A stretch of 33,365 bases of DNA from a virus, in IMG/VR virus record IMGVR_UViG_3300018083_000086, positions 1 through 33,365 of that record; one strand, written 5' to 3'. Positions 5,643 through 11,106 of this stretch are shown here, in pieces. The position numbers and the translations under genes were made by a program. Under the pieces are notes generated by a model. It was not told the DNA's origin. It made no database searches and saw only the letters and a program-made list of their open reading frames with translations. Position 1 is the stretch's first letter. The number at the start of each line of letters is the position of its first letter.

Positions 5643-5818
5643 CCTTCACCGACACCGAGAAACGAGAAGCCGCAGAGCGGGAAGCGAAGATGCGCCGCAA
5701 AGTCTATCCGCGCTGGGTGGAGCAAAAGAAAATGTCACTCGCACAGGCTGACAAGCAAATCGCGCTGATGGACGAGATCGCGGACGACTACCGCAAGAAA
5801 GAGTTGGTGCTCCTGTGA
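5639..5818 (+). CDS. 59-residue helical protein, GTG start
   Basis: This short gene begins with GTG overlapping the previous stop (GTGA) and ends TGATG with the next gene. The product is highly charged and helical (EKREAAEREAKMRRKVYPRW, then LAQADKQIALMDEIADDYRK). Perfect packing between neighbours, with no gap on either side, supports it being translated. Small acidic-basic helical proteins at this place in phage recombination operons are common and mostly uncharacterised. Confidence 0.7.
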   Translation: MTFTDTEKREAAEREAKMRRKVYPRWVEQKKMSLAQADKQIALMDEIADDYRKKELVLL

Positions 5819-5976
5819 TGATGCTCACCGACGACCAAGTTGAGAGTGCGATTGCCGCCTGCGACGCGATCATTGCCGCCATGGCGCGGATCGAACGGAT
5901 CGCGACCCAGGTGGAGCGCGATCTAGCCGACTGGAAGCGTGAGCTTGAGGTGATCAGCGAGCAGAGGAAAGCGTAA
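5818..5976 (+). CDS. 52-residue coiled-coil protein
   Basis: It begins at the ATG sharing one base with the previous stop (TGATG) and ends TAATG with the exonuclease gene. Almost the whole length is an amphipathic helix (VESAIAACDAIIAAMARIER, then QVERDLADWKRELEVISEQR), likely a coiled coil. Tight coupling directly to a YqaJ-type nuclease suggests a helper or modulator of the recombination pair, but this is inference from position only. Confidence 0.7.
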   Translation: MMLTDDQVESAIAACDAIIAAMARIERIATQVERDLADWKRELEVISEQRKA

Positions 5977-6770
5977 TGCTGTCGCCGGAACAGATCGCGG
6001 CGAGGAAGGGCAAGCTCACGGCGTCTCGTGTGGCATGTCTGATGCGCGGCGACACCGCCAAGATCATGCAATTGTATATGGAGATGACGGACGACCCGAG
6101 TTTCGTCGCTGAAAATTTGGAGGAGGTCTGGCCGGTTAGGCTCGGCGAAGTTACTGAACATCTCCAAACCATGTGGTTTGACCTCAAGCACGGTCCGACA
6201 TCGAGGCACGGCGAAGTTGTTGTACATGCCAACGGCTGGGCCGCCTGCACGCTAGATGCTTGGTCTGATCTGCACAACTGCGTCATTGAATGCAAACATT
6301 GCGGGGGACACGAACCGTTCGAGACATTGGTCGAGCGGTATCAACCGCAAATGCACTGGCAGATGATCGTGACCGGCACGAAACAGTGTGCGCTGTCAAT
6401 CATTCAGGGTGCGCGCGAGCCGATCGTGGACTTCGTCGACTACGATGAGGACTACGGTGCCGAGTTGATGCGGCGCGGGCAGGCATTCATGGAGTGCGTG
6501 TGGAGCAAAACGCCGCCGATCGACATCGGCGAGCCGGTGGCCGCGCCCGTGCCCGGCAAGGTCTACGAAATGTCTAGTTCAAACGCTTGGGCAGCGTCGG
6601 CGTTCTTATGGCGCGAGAACATCGCCGGCAAGAAGCTTGCCGAGATGGCCGAGAAAGAACTCAAGGCGCTGATGCCGCCTGACGGCAAGAAAGCATTCGG
6701 TCATTCGGTAGTCATCACGCGCGATCGTGCGGGTCGGCTATCACTTCGCGAAGAGGCAGAAGCAACATGA
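5976..6770 (+). CDS. YqaJ-type viral recombinase exonuclease
   Basis: 264 residues. The motifs of the lambda-exonuclease/YqaJ PD-(D/E)XK family are in order: KLTASRVACLMRG near residue 13, RLGEVTE with Glu58, TLDAW with the metal-binding Asp94, IECKH with the E-x-K pair Glu105/Lys107, and YQPQMHWQM at residue 122, the family's conserved Gln-containing helix. Such enzymes degrade the 5' strand of linear duplex DNA, leaving 3' single strands for the annealase encoded next. The gene's stop overlaps the recT start by ATGA. The C-terminal 60 residues are a variable helical and strand tail. Confidence 0.9.
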   Translation: MLSPEQIAARKGKLTASRVACLMRGDTAKIMQLYMEMTDDPSFVAENLEEVWPVRLGEVTEHLQTMWFDLKHGPTSRHGEVVVHANGWAACTLDAWSDLHNCVIECKHCGGHEPFETLVERYQPQMHWQMIVTGTKQCALSIIQGAREPIVDFVDYDEDYGAELMRRGQAFMECVWSKTPPIDIGEPVAAPVPGKVYEMSSSNAWAASAFLWRENIAGKKLAEMAEKELKALMPPDGKKAFGHSVVITRDRAGRLSLREEAEAT

Positions 6771-7666
6771 ACGAGATTGCAAAGATTGAACACGGGATGG
6801 CTGTCTCACTTGAGCCAACCAATATGCCAGAAGCCATGGCGCTGGCCAATCTTATGGCGGGCGCCAAGCTGGTTCCCACGGCTTTACAAAAGTCGCCAGC
6901 GGATTGTCTGATGGTGATTATGCAAGCCAAGCGGTGGAATTTAGACCCATTTGCCGTTGCGCAGGAATGCAGCGTCATCCAAGGCAAGTTGATGCACAGC
7001 GGCAAGCTCGTCGCCGCCGTCATCAACTCGCGCGGCGGTCTCACACAGCGGCTGTCATTCGAATACGATGGCGAGGGCGACAAGCGGACCATCACGGTCA
7101 GCGGCCAGCTCCGCGGCGAGCCAGAGCCGCGCACAGTGAACGTGACGCTGAAAGAAGCCCGCACGCCAAACAAAGTCTGGCAGACCCAGCCCGACCAACA
7201 GTTGATGTATCACGGCAGTCGCGTTTGGGCGCGACGGCACACGCCGGAGCTCATGCTCGGCGTTTGGTCGCCGGAGGAGTTCGACGATGGGCCAGCCAAG
7301 GAACGGCGAGCACCGACGCCTGCGCCACTAAAGATGGCCAAACTCGCCGAGGTCGCGCCCGACCCGGAGACGGGCGAGAACACAGATGACAATTCAGTAG
7401 TTCGGGAAGCCGACGCAGCCCCCCTGGTCGCTCCCGATGACTCCTCCGCACCGACTGGTAGGGAATACGGTGCGGAGGAGACCACTACCGACCGCATGGA
7501 GCGGCTCGATAAGCAGTTGAGTGTCGCCGCCACCAAGGGCACGGCCGCGCTCAAGGGGGCGTGGGATAAGATCGACAAAGACGACCAGGCCATCCTCAGA
7601 GCCGCCCTCGACAACCGCCACAGACCCACAGCAGCAAAAGTGGACAAGGCCGGGGCGACACCATGA
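6767..7666 (+). CDS. recT: RecT-family single-strand annealing protein
   Basis: 299 residues. The RecT core spans about residues 15-190, with family-typical segments: PEAMALANLMAGAKLVP, CLMVIMQAKRWNLDPFAVAQ, a conserved KLVAAVINSRG stretch, and WQTQPDQQLMYHGSRVWARRHTPELMLGVWSPEE near the end. A Pro- and acid-rich tail follows (residues 195-245), then a helical C-terminus. It is coupled to the YqaJ gene by ATGA; together they form a Red-like or RecET-like recombination pair. It would coat and anneal the 3' tails made by the nuclease, giving phage DNA repair and mosaic exchange. The stop overlaps the next start. Confidence 0.92.
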   Translation: MNEIAKIEHGMAVSLEPTNMPEAMALANLMAGAKLVPTALQKSPADCLMVIMQAKRWNLDPFAVAQECSVIQGKLMHSGKLVAAVINSRGGLTQRLSFEYDGEGDKRTITVSGQLRGEPEPRTVNVTLKEARTPNKVWQTQPDQQLMYHGSRVWARRHTPELMLGVWSPEEFDDGPAKERRAPTPAPLKMAKLAEVAPDPETGENTDDNSVVREADAAPLVAPDDSSAPTGREYGAEETTTDRMERLDKQLSVAATKGTAALKGAWDKIDKDDQAILRAALDNRHRPTAAKVDKAGATP

Positions 7667-7938
7667 AAGTCAGTGAACAGCGGTTGTTTTTTCCACCTTA
7701 TCAAGACATTGAAACTCTCTCACATCACCTCTGCGTCTCACGGCGCACTGTTGATTCATGGGTGAAAGCTGGCAAGCTTCCGCCCCCACGGGTGCAGTAT
7801 GGCAAGCGGATTTGGAAGTGGACAGACGTGGAGAAGTGGCTTGACGGCGAGTCCGCTATGGTGACGTCGTCTCCCGACGAGTTGGCTAGCCGAATAACGG
7901 AGGCGACCCGCAATGCCATCGCGTCCCGTTCTCGCTAG
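7663..7938 (+). CDS. Excisionase-like MerR/AlpA-type HTH protein
   Basis: 91 residues. A winged-helix HTH of the excisionase/MerR type fills residues 12-60: YQDIETLSHHLCVSRRTVDSWVKAGKLPPPRV, then KRIWKWTDVEKWLDG. It is wedged between recT and the integrase, overlapping the first by ATGA and the second by 26 bases, which is the usual place for Xis. The expected role is bending DNA at the attachment site to favour excision. A purely regulatory function cannot be excluded. Confidence 0.8.
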   Translation: MKVSEQRLFFPPYQDIETLSHHLCVSRRTVDSWVKAGKLPPPRVQYGKRIWKWTDVEKWLDGESAMVTSSPDELASRITEATRNAIASRSR

Positions 7939-8854
7939 GATCGATCCCGACAGTTTTGCCGCGGTGATCCGGGCCTACATCACGAGCCCCAAATTCCAGG
8001 CATATGCGAAAAACACCCGCATCATGTGGTTGCGTGAATTGTCGCTGGCCGAGATCCCTCCGCTCGGCGCGCTGCCGGCCGCGCAGATCCGGCCGTCGCT
8101 CATCCAGGCCTTCTTGGACGGCTACGCGGGGCGGCCCGGCAAGCAGATGGCCGCGCTGACGGCGCTCAAGCAGCTCGAGCGCTGGGCCGTGGTGCGCGAC
8201 CTGTTGCCAAACGCGATTACGCTCGGCGTGGAGGTCGAGCACTCGGACGGCGGGCATGTACCGTGGACGGACGAACAGGTGGCGATCGCGGAGGAGTTTG
8301 CGCGGCCCGACCTGGCGCGTGTCATCACGCTTGGCGCCAACACGGGCCAGAGGGGCAGCGACCTCGTGAAAATGAGGTGGACCGATATCGAAGAGTTCAG
8401 GGGCCGCCCCGGCATCAACGTCGTGCAGGTAAAGACCAAGCGGAAACTGTGGGTGCCGATGACGGGAACGCTGCAGACCGCCATGGCGACCTGGGAACGC
8501 GCCCCCGGCTTTATCCTGCTGCGGTCCACAGGAGGCCCGTGGACTCGCGAGGACTTGAGCCAGACTTGGAAGCGGGAGCGGGATGGCAACGCAGCCCTAG
8601 GGCCGCTACGGGCCGCTGGCCTCGTCCTGCACGGGCTGCGAGCGGCGGCCTGCGTGCGGCTGTCGCGCTCCGGTGCCTCGACCCGGCAGATTGCTGACAT
8701 GGTCGGCATGTCGGAGGATATGGTTGGCCGTTATTGTCGGCTGTCGAGCCAGCAGGAGAACGCCTCGGCGGCGATCTTGCATCTGGAGGGAACGCCGCGC
8801 GAGCATGTCACTAATCGGTGGCAGAGTGGCCGTGAACGCCCGAAGAACAGATGA
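7913..8854 (+). CDS. int: Tyrosine-recombinase integrase
   Basis: 313 residues with GGAGG 9 bases before the ATG. The N-terminal half holds a SAM-like core-binding region (residues 20-110, YAKNTRIMWLRELSLAEIPP). The catalytic domain shows Arg147 in NTGQRGSDLVKMRW, a beta-strand Lys near 174-178 (VQVKTKRKLW), the H-x-x-R box HGLR (His240, Arg243), and Tyr274 in MVGRYCR. All key residues are present, so it should be active. It would recombine phage attP with a host attB; with the preceding HTH it forms the integration/excision module. It is the last gene of the rightward operon. Confidence 0.93.
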   Translation: MPSRPVLARIDPDSFAAVIRAYITSPKFQAYAKNTRIMWLRELSLAEIPPLGALPAAQIRPSLIQAFLDGYAGRPGKQMAALTALKQLERWAVVRDLLPNAITLGVEVEHSDGGHVPWTDEQVAIAEEFARPDLARVITLGANTGQRGSDLVKMRWTDIEEFRGRPGINVVQVKTKRKLWVPMTGTLQTAMATWERAPGFILLRSTGGPWTREDLSQTWKRERDGNAALGPLRAAGLVLHGLRAAACVRLSRSGASTRQIADMVGMSEDMVGRYCRLSSQQENASAAILHLEGTPREHVTNRWQSGRERPKNR

Positions 8855-9029
8855 ACGAAAATGCCTGAATTCGAAGGCCGTAAGTCCTTGAAAACACTCG
8901 AATTACGCATACTCGGCTACTGTGGGAAATTTAAGGCATTACGACAACTTAGCCGTCGCTGCAATGCAACGGGCTACACCAGCAACGCAAAAAATCCAAC
9001 ATTGACCCACCCCAGAGAGGACGACGACG
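8855..9029 (+). other. Gap after integrase, possible attP region
   Basis: No convincing gene is seen. A 74-codon frame starting at 8861 lacks an SD and overlaps the next gene out of frame. The gap contains an inverted repeat AATTCGA (8868-8874) / TCGAATT (8898-8904) and is more AT-rich than its surroundings. Lying directly behind int, it is where an attP core or arm sites would be expected. No tRNA-like sequence is recognisable. The SD of the next gene (AGAGAGGAC) is at its right end. Confidence 0.35.
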
Positions 9030-9737
9030 ATGAAGACTCTAGCCGCAGCTTTGTTAGCCGCCACCGCCCTAGTAGCCTGCTCTAATCCGACCCGCGCCGA
9101 CATTATCCTCGATACCCACGGGTTAGGCGGTACTGGCGATAATGTCATCTTCAGCCAGCTCTTTCCCGGTCTCGTCCTGGGTCACCTCAATGGCCAGCAC
9201 GACGAGGTTGTTCGATTTCTGGACCGCTCCGTCTTCAATCCTGATGGCGGCATCCTGGGCGGTATTTTCTCCGGAGCGGCTAACGGCAATGACATCAAGA
9301 TCGTCAACACTAACGAACTGGATATCAAGGTTTACGATCCCACAAACGTCAACGTTGTCACCACCACCAGGGAGATATTCTCCCTAAAGGGGACCGGCGT
9401 TGCGTTTCTCACGGTGACGGCCTTGGAGGCGGACGGCACCACCAAGACGTTTCAGTTCAACCCGCTCACTCCCGGATTTTCTCTCGCGGACTTCCAACTC
9501 TCGGCCACTGCGCAATCGGGCTTCGATCTCAAAGCCATCAACGGCGAGCGCATCCTTGATCTGGACATCCGAATCGTCGGCGGCTCGATCGCCGATTTCG
9601 AGCATTATCGGATCGAGGTTGGCCCGACAGCGGCTGTACCCGGACCGATGGTCGGTGCCGGCTTACCGGGCGCGCTCGCGGGCGGACTGTTCCTGCTCGG
9701 GCTGGCACGCCGCCGCAAGGCTGCAGCAATCGGCTGA
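9030..9737 (+). CDS. Exported PEP-CTERM-like surface protein 1
   Basis: 235 residues. The N-terminal signal (MKTLAAALLAATALVAC) ends in LVAC, a possible lipobox, with an alternative type-I site after TRA. The body (25-200) is beta-rich, with no enzyme motif, and has Asp/Asn-rich turns (GAANGNDIKIVNTNELDIKV). The last 33 residues are a sorting-type tail: VPGPMVGAGLPG, a hydrophobic helix, then ARRRK. This matches the host-type PEP-CTERM variant used by exosortase systems of rhizobia (family knowledge; no search was run). It stands next to int with its own SD and terminator and is probably a moron gene picked up beside the attachment site. It may alter the lysogen's surface (inference). Confidence 0.75.
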   Translation: MKTLAAALLAATALVACSNPTRADIILDTHGLGGTGDNVIFSQLFPGLVLGHLNGQHDEVVRFLDRSVFNPDGGILGGIFSGAANGNDIKIVNTNELDIKVYDPTNVNVVTTTREIFSLKGTGVAFLTVTALEADGTTKTFQFNPLTPGFSLADFQLSATAQSGFDLKAINGERILDLDIRIVGGSIADFEHYRIEVGPTAAVPGPMVGAGLPGALAGGLFLLGLARRRKAAAIG

Positions 9738-9773
9738 CGCTCAAGGGTCGCTCCTAGTCGTCAGCACGATGGA

Positions 9774-9818
9774 CCCGCCGGTAACGGACCAACCCCCTGC
9801 GCCGGCGGGTTTCTCTTT
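9774..9818 (+). terminator. Rho-independent terminator after PEP-CTERM-like gene 1
   Basis: Stem CCCGCCGG (9774-9781) pairs with CCGGCGGG (9802-9809) around a 20-nt loop and is followed by TTTCTCTTT. The long loop makes it less than ideal, but placement 37 bases after the stop supports it. Confidence 0.6.
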
Positions 9819-9829
9819 AGGCAAGAGCC

Positions 9830-10177
9830 ATGGGATGGATATGGAAGATTGCGCTGGTCTGGGCCATGCCTGCCGTGGTCGCACTCGGCTTCGCGCTGTC
9901 GCCCCCGCAGGCGCGCGTGGAGCGCGTGGAGCCGCCGCCGCCCGTCGTGAGGACCGTGCGCACGGTGCAATACCTGCCGCCCACACCGGTCGCGGCGCCG
10001 CCCGTGCGGGTCGCGGAGGTCGTGCCGCTGCCGCGGCCTAAGCCGGCCATGTTAATTTTTGCTCCCTCAAATGAGGCGAAGAAAATTAACATGCCGCGCA
10101 GTGACGGCTTCTGCGCGCGCCACGGGCTGCGCAAGGTCGAAACCCGCGGCGGCAAATCATGGAGGTGTCGGCGGTGA
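9830..10177 (+). CDS. Membrane-anchored proline-rich protein with basic Cys motif
   Basis: 115 residues. An N-terminal hydrophobic helix (WIWKIALVWAMPAVVALGFAL, residues 3-23) acts as signal anchor. A Pro/Val-rich extended linker follows (VEPPPPVVRTVRTVQYLPPTP), and the C-terminus is a compact basic segment with two cysteines (FCARHGLRKVETRGGKSWRC). The C-terminal motif resembles small periplasmic-facing proteins seen in Bradyrhizobium genomes and phages. An AT-rich hairpin-forming stretch (10048-10093) interrupts the linker and adds about 15 residues. Role unknown; anchor, linker and terminal domain recall a periplasm-spanning protein, but spanin motifs are not evident. Confidence 0.55.
   Translation: MGWIWKIALVWAMPAVVALGFALSPPQARVERVEPPPPVVRTVRTVQYLPPTPVAAPPVRVAEVVPLPRPKPAMLIFAPSNEAKKINMPRSDGFCARHGLRKVETRGGKSWRCRR
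10048..10093. repeat. AT-rich nested inverted repeat within a gene
   Basis: CATGTTAATTTT (10048-10059) is exactly complementary to AAAATTAACATG (10082-10093). The 22-base interior itself contains CCTCA-AA-TGAGG (10065-10076). The segment is much richer in A and T than the GC-rich gene around it and keeps the reading frame open. Confidence 0.7.
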
Positions 10178-10201
10178 TAGCGCGGCACATATCAATGATA
10201 A

Positions 10202-10213
10202 GGGAATGAACGA
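10202..10213 (+). repeat. Leader box copy 1 (GGGAATGAACGA)
   Basis: This is the first of three identical 12-mers within 530 bases. Its last A is the A of the ATG at 10213, so GGGA serves as an SD about 8 bases upstream of the start. Confidence 0.6.
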
Positions 10214-10335
10214 TGGCGACAGAACTCGGCTTAGGAGTTGCCACACCAGAATTTGCGATGGCCTTCGCACTGGTCGCCGTCCCCCTAGTAATGGGGCTGC
10301 TGCTAATTGTTTGGTTTATGATGAAGCCGCGTTGA
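10213..10335 (+). CDS. 40-residue single-pass membrane protein
   Basis: A small gene preceded by the GGGAATGAACG leader. Residues 1-14 are polar to neutral (ATELGLGVATPEF). Residues 15-37 form one hydrophobic helix (AMAFALVAVPLVMGLLLIVW) and the end is basic (MMKPR). The size and single TM would fit a pinholin-like or inhibitory membrane peptide, but another holin candidate exists in the minus-strand lysis cluster, so the role stays open. Not recognised as a family. Confidence 0.6.
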   Translation: MATELGLGVATPEFAMAFALVAVPLVMGLLLIVWFMMKPR

Positions 10336-10337
10336 TG

Positions 10338-10349
10338 GGGAATGAACGA
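10338..10349 (+). repeat. Leader box copy 2 (GGGAATGAACGA)
   Basis: Second identical 12-mer. Here it lies 9 bases before the ATG at 10358, and an overlapping GAGG may serve as the SD. Confidence 0.6.
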
Positions 10350-10357
10350 GGATAATA

Positions 10358-10543
10358 ATGGCATTCAAACCTTACTGCCCAACGTGTAAAACTTGGCACT
10401 CTGACAAAGAGGGGCACCAGCTCCTCTACAGCGAAACTAAGACCTTGTGCAACAGGTGTGGCGGGACCGGATGGCTAGAGCCCATCGGACCTAAATCTGA
10501 CGGCTCATACATCACCAGCCGACCGTGTAGCTGTTCTCGTTGA
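10358..10543 (+). CDS. 61-residue zinc-ribbon-like protein
   Basis: The sequence has three Cys pairs: CPTC at residues 7-10, CNRCGGTGW at about 31-39 (a DnaJ-type CxxCxGxG knuckle), and CSC near the C-terminus. It probably binds one or two zinc ions. A short Tyr/Thr-containing helix separates the first two. It is part of the small-gene run sharing the GGGAATGAACGA leader. Similar small zinc proteins in phages often modulate host enzymes, but no target can be named. Confidence 0.7.
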   Translation: MAFKPYCPTCKTWHSDKEGHQLLYSETKTLCNRCGGTGWLEPIGPKSDGSYITSRPCSCSR

Positions 10544-10707
10544 TGCGTCGGCAGCGGGGGCATTTGCGGAGCGGCGGCGTGGAAAGCAGACACGCGCTCT
10601 CGTCCACACTGGCACCGCAGGCTTCGGCCGTCGCAGATGTGGTGGTTCACCCAGCCGGCGTAGCGCCCGGCCCGCTCCGCAAAGCGCAAACCGTTTGCAT
10701 CATATGA
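10543..10707 (+). CDS. Doubtful 54-codon ORF filling the gap
   Basis: This frame starts at an ATG overlapping the previous stop (TGATG) and would encode a basic Arg-, Ala- and Val-rich peptide ending TVCII. It is listed because of the coupling geometry. Amino-acid composition is poor and the opposite strand shows cysteine motifs, so it may well be non-coding. Confidence 0.25.
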   Translation: MRRQRGHLRSGGVESRHALSSTLAPQASAVADVVVHPAGVAPGPLRKAQTVCII

Positions 10708-10715
10708 GCGAGAAA

Positions 10716-10727
10716 GGGAATGAACGA
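10716..10727 (+). repeat. Leader box copy 3 (GGGAATGAACGA)
   Basis: Third identical 12-mer, placed as in copy 1 so that its last A begins the ATG at 10727. Confidence 0.6.
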
Positions 10728-10954
10728 TGTGCGCCAACAACGAGAGCCGTAGCGCGGGATGGCAAGAGCGGGGGCCAGAGGTGCTGGAGTTCATGGGGGA
10801 TACGCTCGGCTCTGACACCGCCCTGGATCTGTTGCGGCGCGGCGCTGGCGACCTAGGAAACGAAGCTCGCATTCGATGGAAACAAGAGGTGAAGGATTTT
10901 CTCAATGCCAAGGGAAAAAGCCGCCTCCAAAGAGACGGCTTTCCCGAAGACTAG
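10727..10954 (+). CDS. 75-residue acidic helical protein, unknown function
   Basis: The start is set by the third GGGAATGAACGATG leader. The product is soluble and helical: GWQERGPEVLEFMGD, DTALDLLRRGAGDL, then NEARIRWKQEVKDFLNAKG. Its last 14 codons overlap the terminator of the opposing minus-strand operon, and its TAG stop shares the palindrome CTAG with the stop of the convergent 27-residue gene. No family recognised. The shared leader argues for expression together with the two genes before it. Confidence 0.55.
   Translation: MCANNESRSAGWQERGPEVLEFMGDTLGSDTALDLLRRGAGDLGNEARIRWKQEVKDFLNAKGKSRLQRDGFPED
10913..10942 (-). terminator. Rho-independent terminator of the minus-strand lysis operon
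   Basis: On the minus strand, AAAGCCGTCTC (10942-10932), loop TTTG, and GAGGCGGCTTT (10927-10917) form an 11-bp stem with one G-T wobble, followed by more T (T-run opposite 10915-10919). It lies 9 bases beyond the stop of the last minus-strand gene and inside the 3' end of a plus-strand gene. Confidence 0.85.
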
Positions 10955-11034
10955 CGCGGCTGGTTAGGCTGTCCCGGTTTCGGGTTCTGCTTGTCGTCGT
11001 CCGGCTTGTTGGGATCGCGTGGATCGGCGGCCAT
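10951..11034 (-). CDS. 27-residue hydrophilic peptide
   Basis: A very short gene with an excellent SD (AGAGGAGG) about 8 bases before ATG 11034. The peptide is rich in Pro, Asp, Asn, Gln and Lys, with no hydrophobic stretch (AADPRDPNKPDDDKQNPKPG). It ends just before a strong terminator, so it is the last gene of the lysis operon. Tiny disordered proteins of this composition recur in alphaproteobacterial phages, but I know of no function. Confidence 0.6.
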   Translation of the reverse strand: MAADPRDPNKPDDDKQNPKPGQPNQPR

Positions 11035-11051
11035 GGTCGTTTCCTCCTCTT

Positions 11052-11068
11052 CGGCCCCAGATTGGGGC
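11052..11068 (-). promoter_or_regulatory. Hairpin just upstream of the 27-residue gene
   Basis: GGCCCCA (11052-11058) and TGGGGCC (11062-11068) form a perfect 7-bp stem with a 3-nt loop. No U-tract follows, so it is not a standard terminator. It lies right before the SD and may protect or process the mRNA. Confidence 0.45.
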
Positions 11069-11106
11069 CTGAGGCTGGGACAACGCCGCGATGGCCGTCA
11101 CCGTTC

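Noticed and set aside
8861-9085. 74-codon ORF between integrase and the exported protein
   Set aside because: No SD, and it runs out of frame into a clear signal peptide; more likely att/intergenic sequence.
11052-11068. Terminator of the endolysin gene
   Set aside because: A perfect stem but no U-tract, and another gene of the same operon with a strong SD follows directly.
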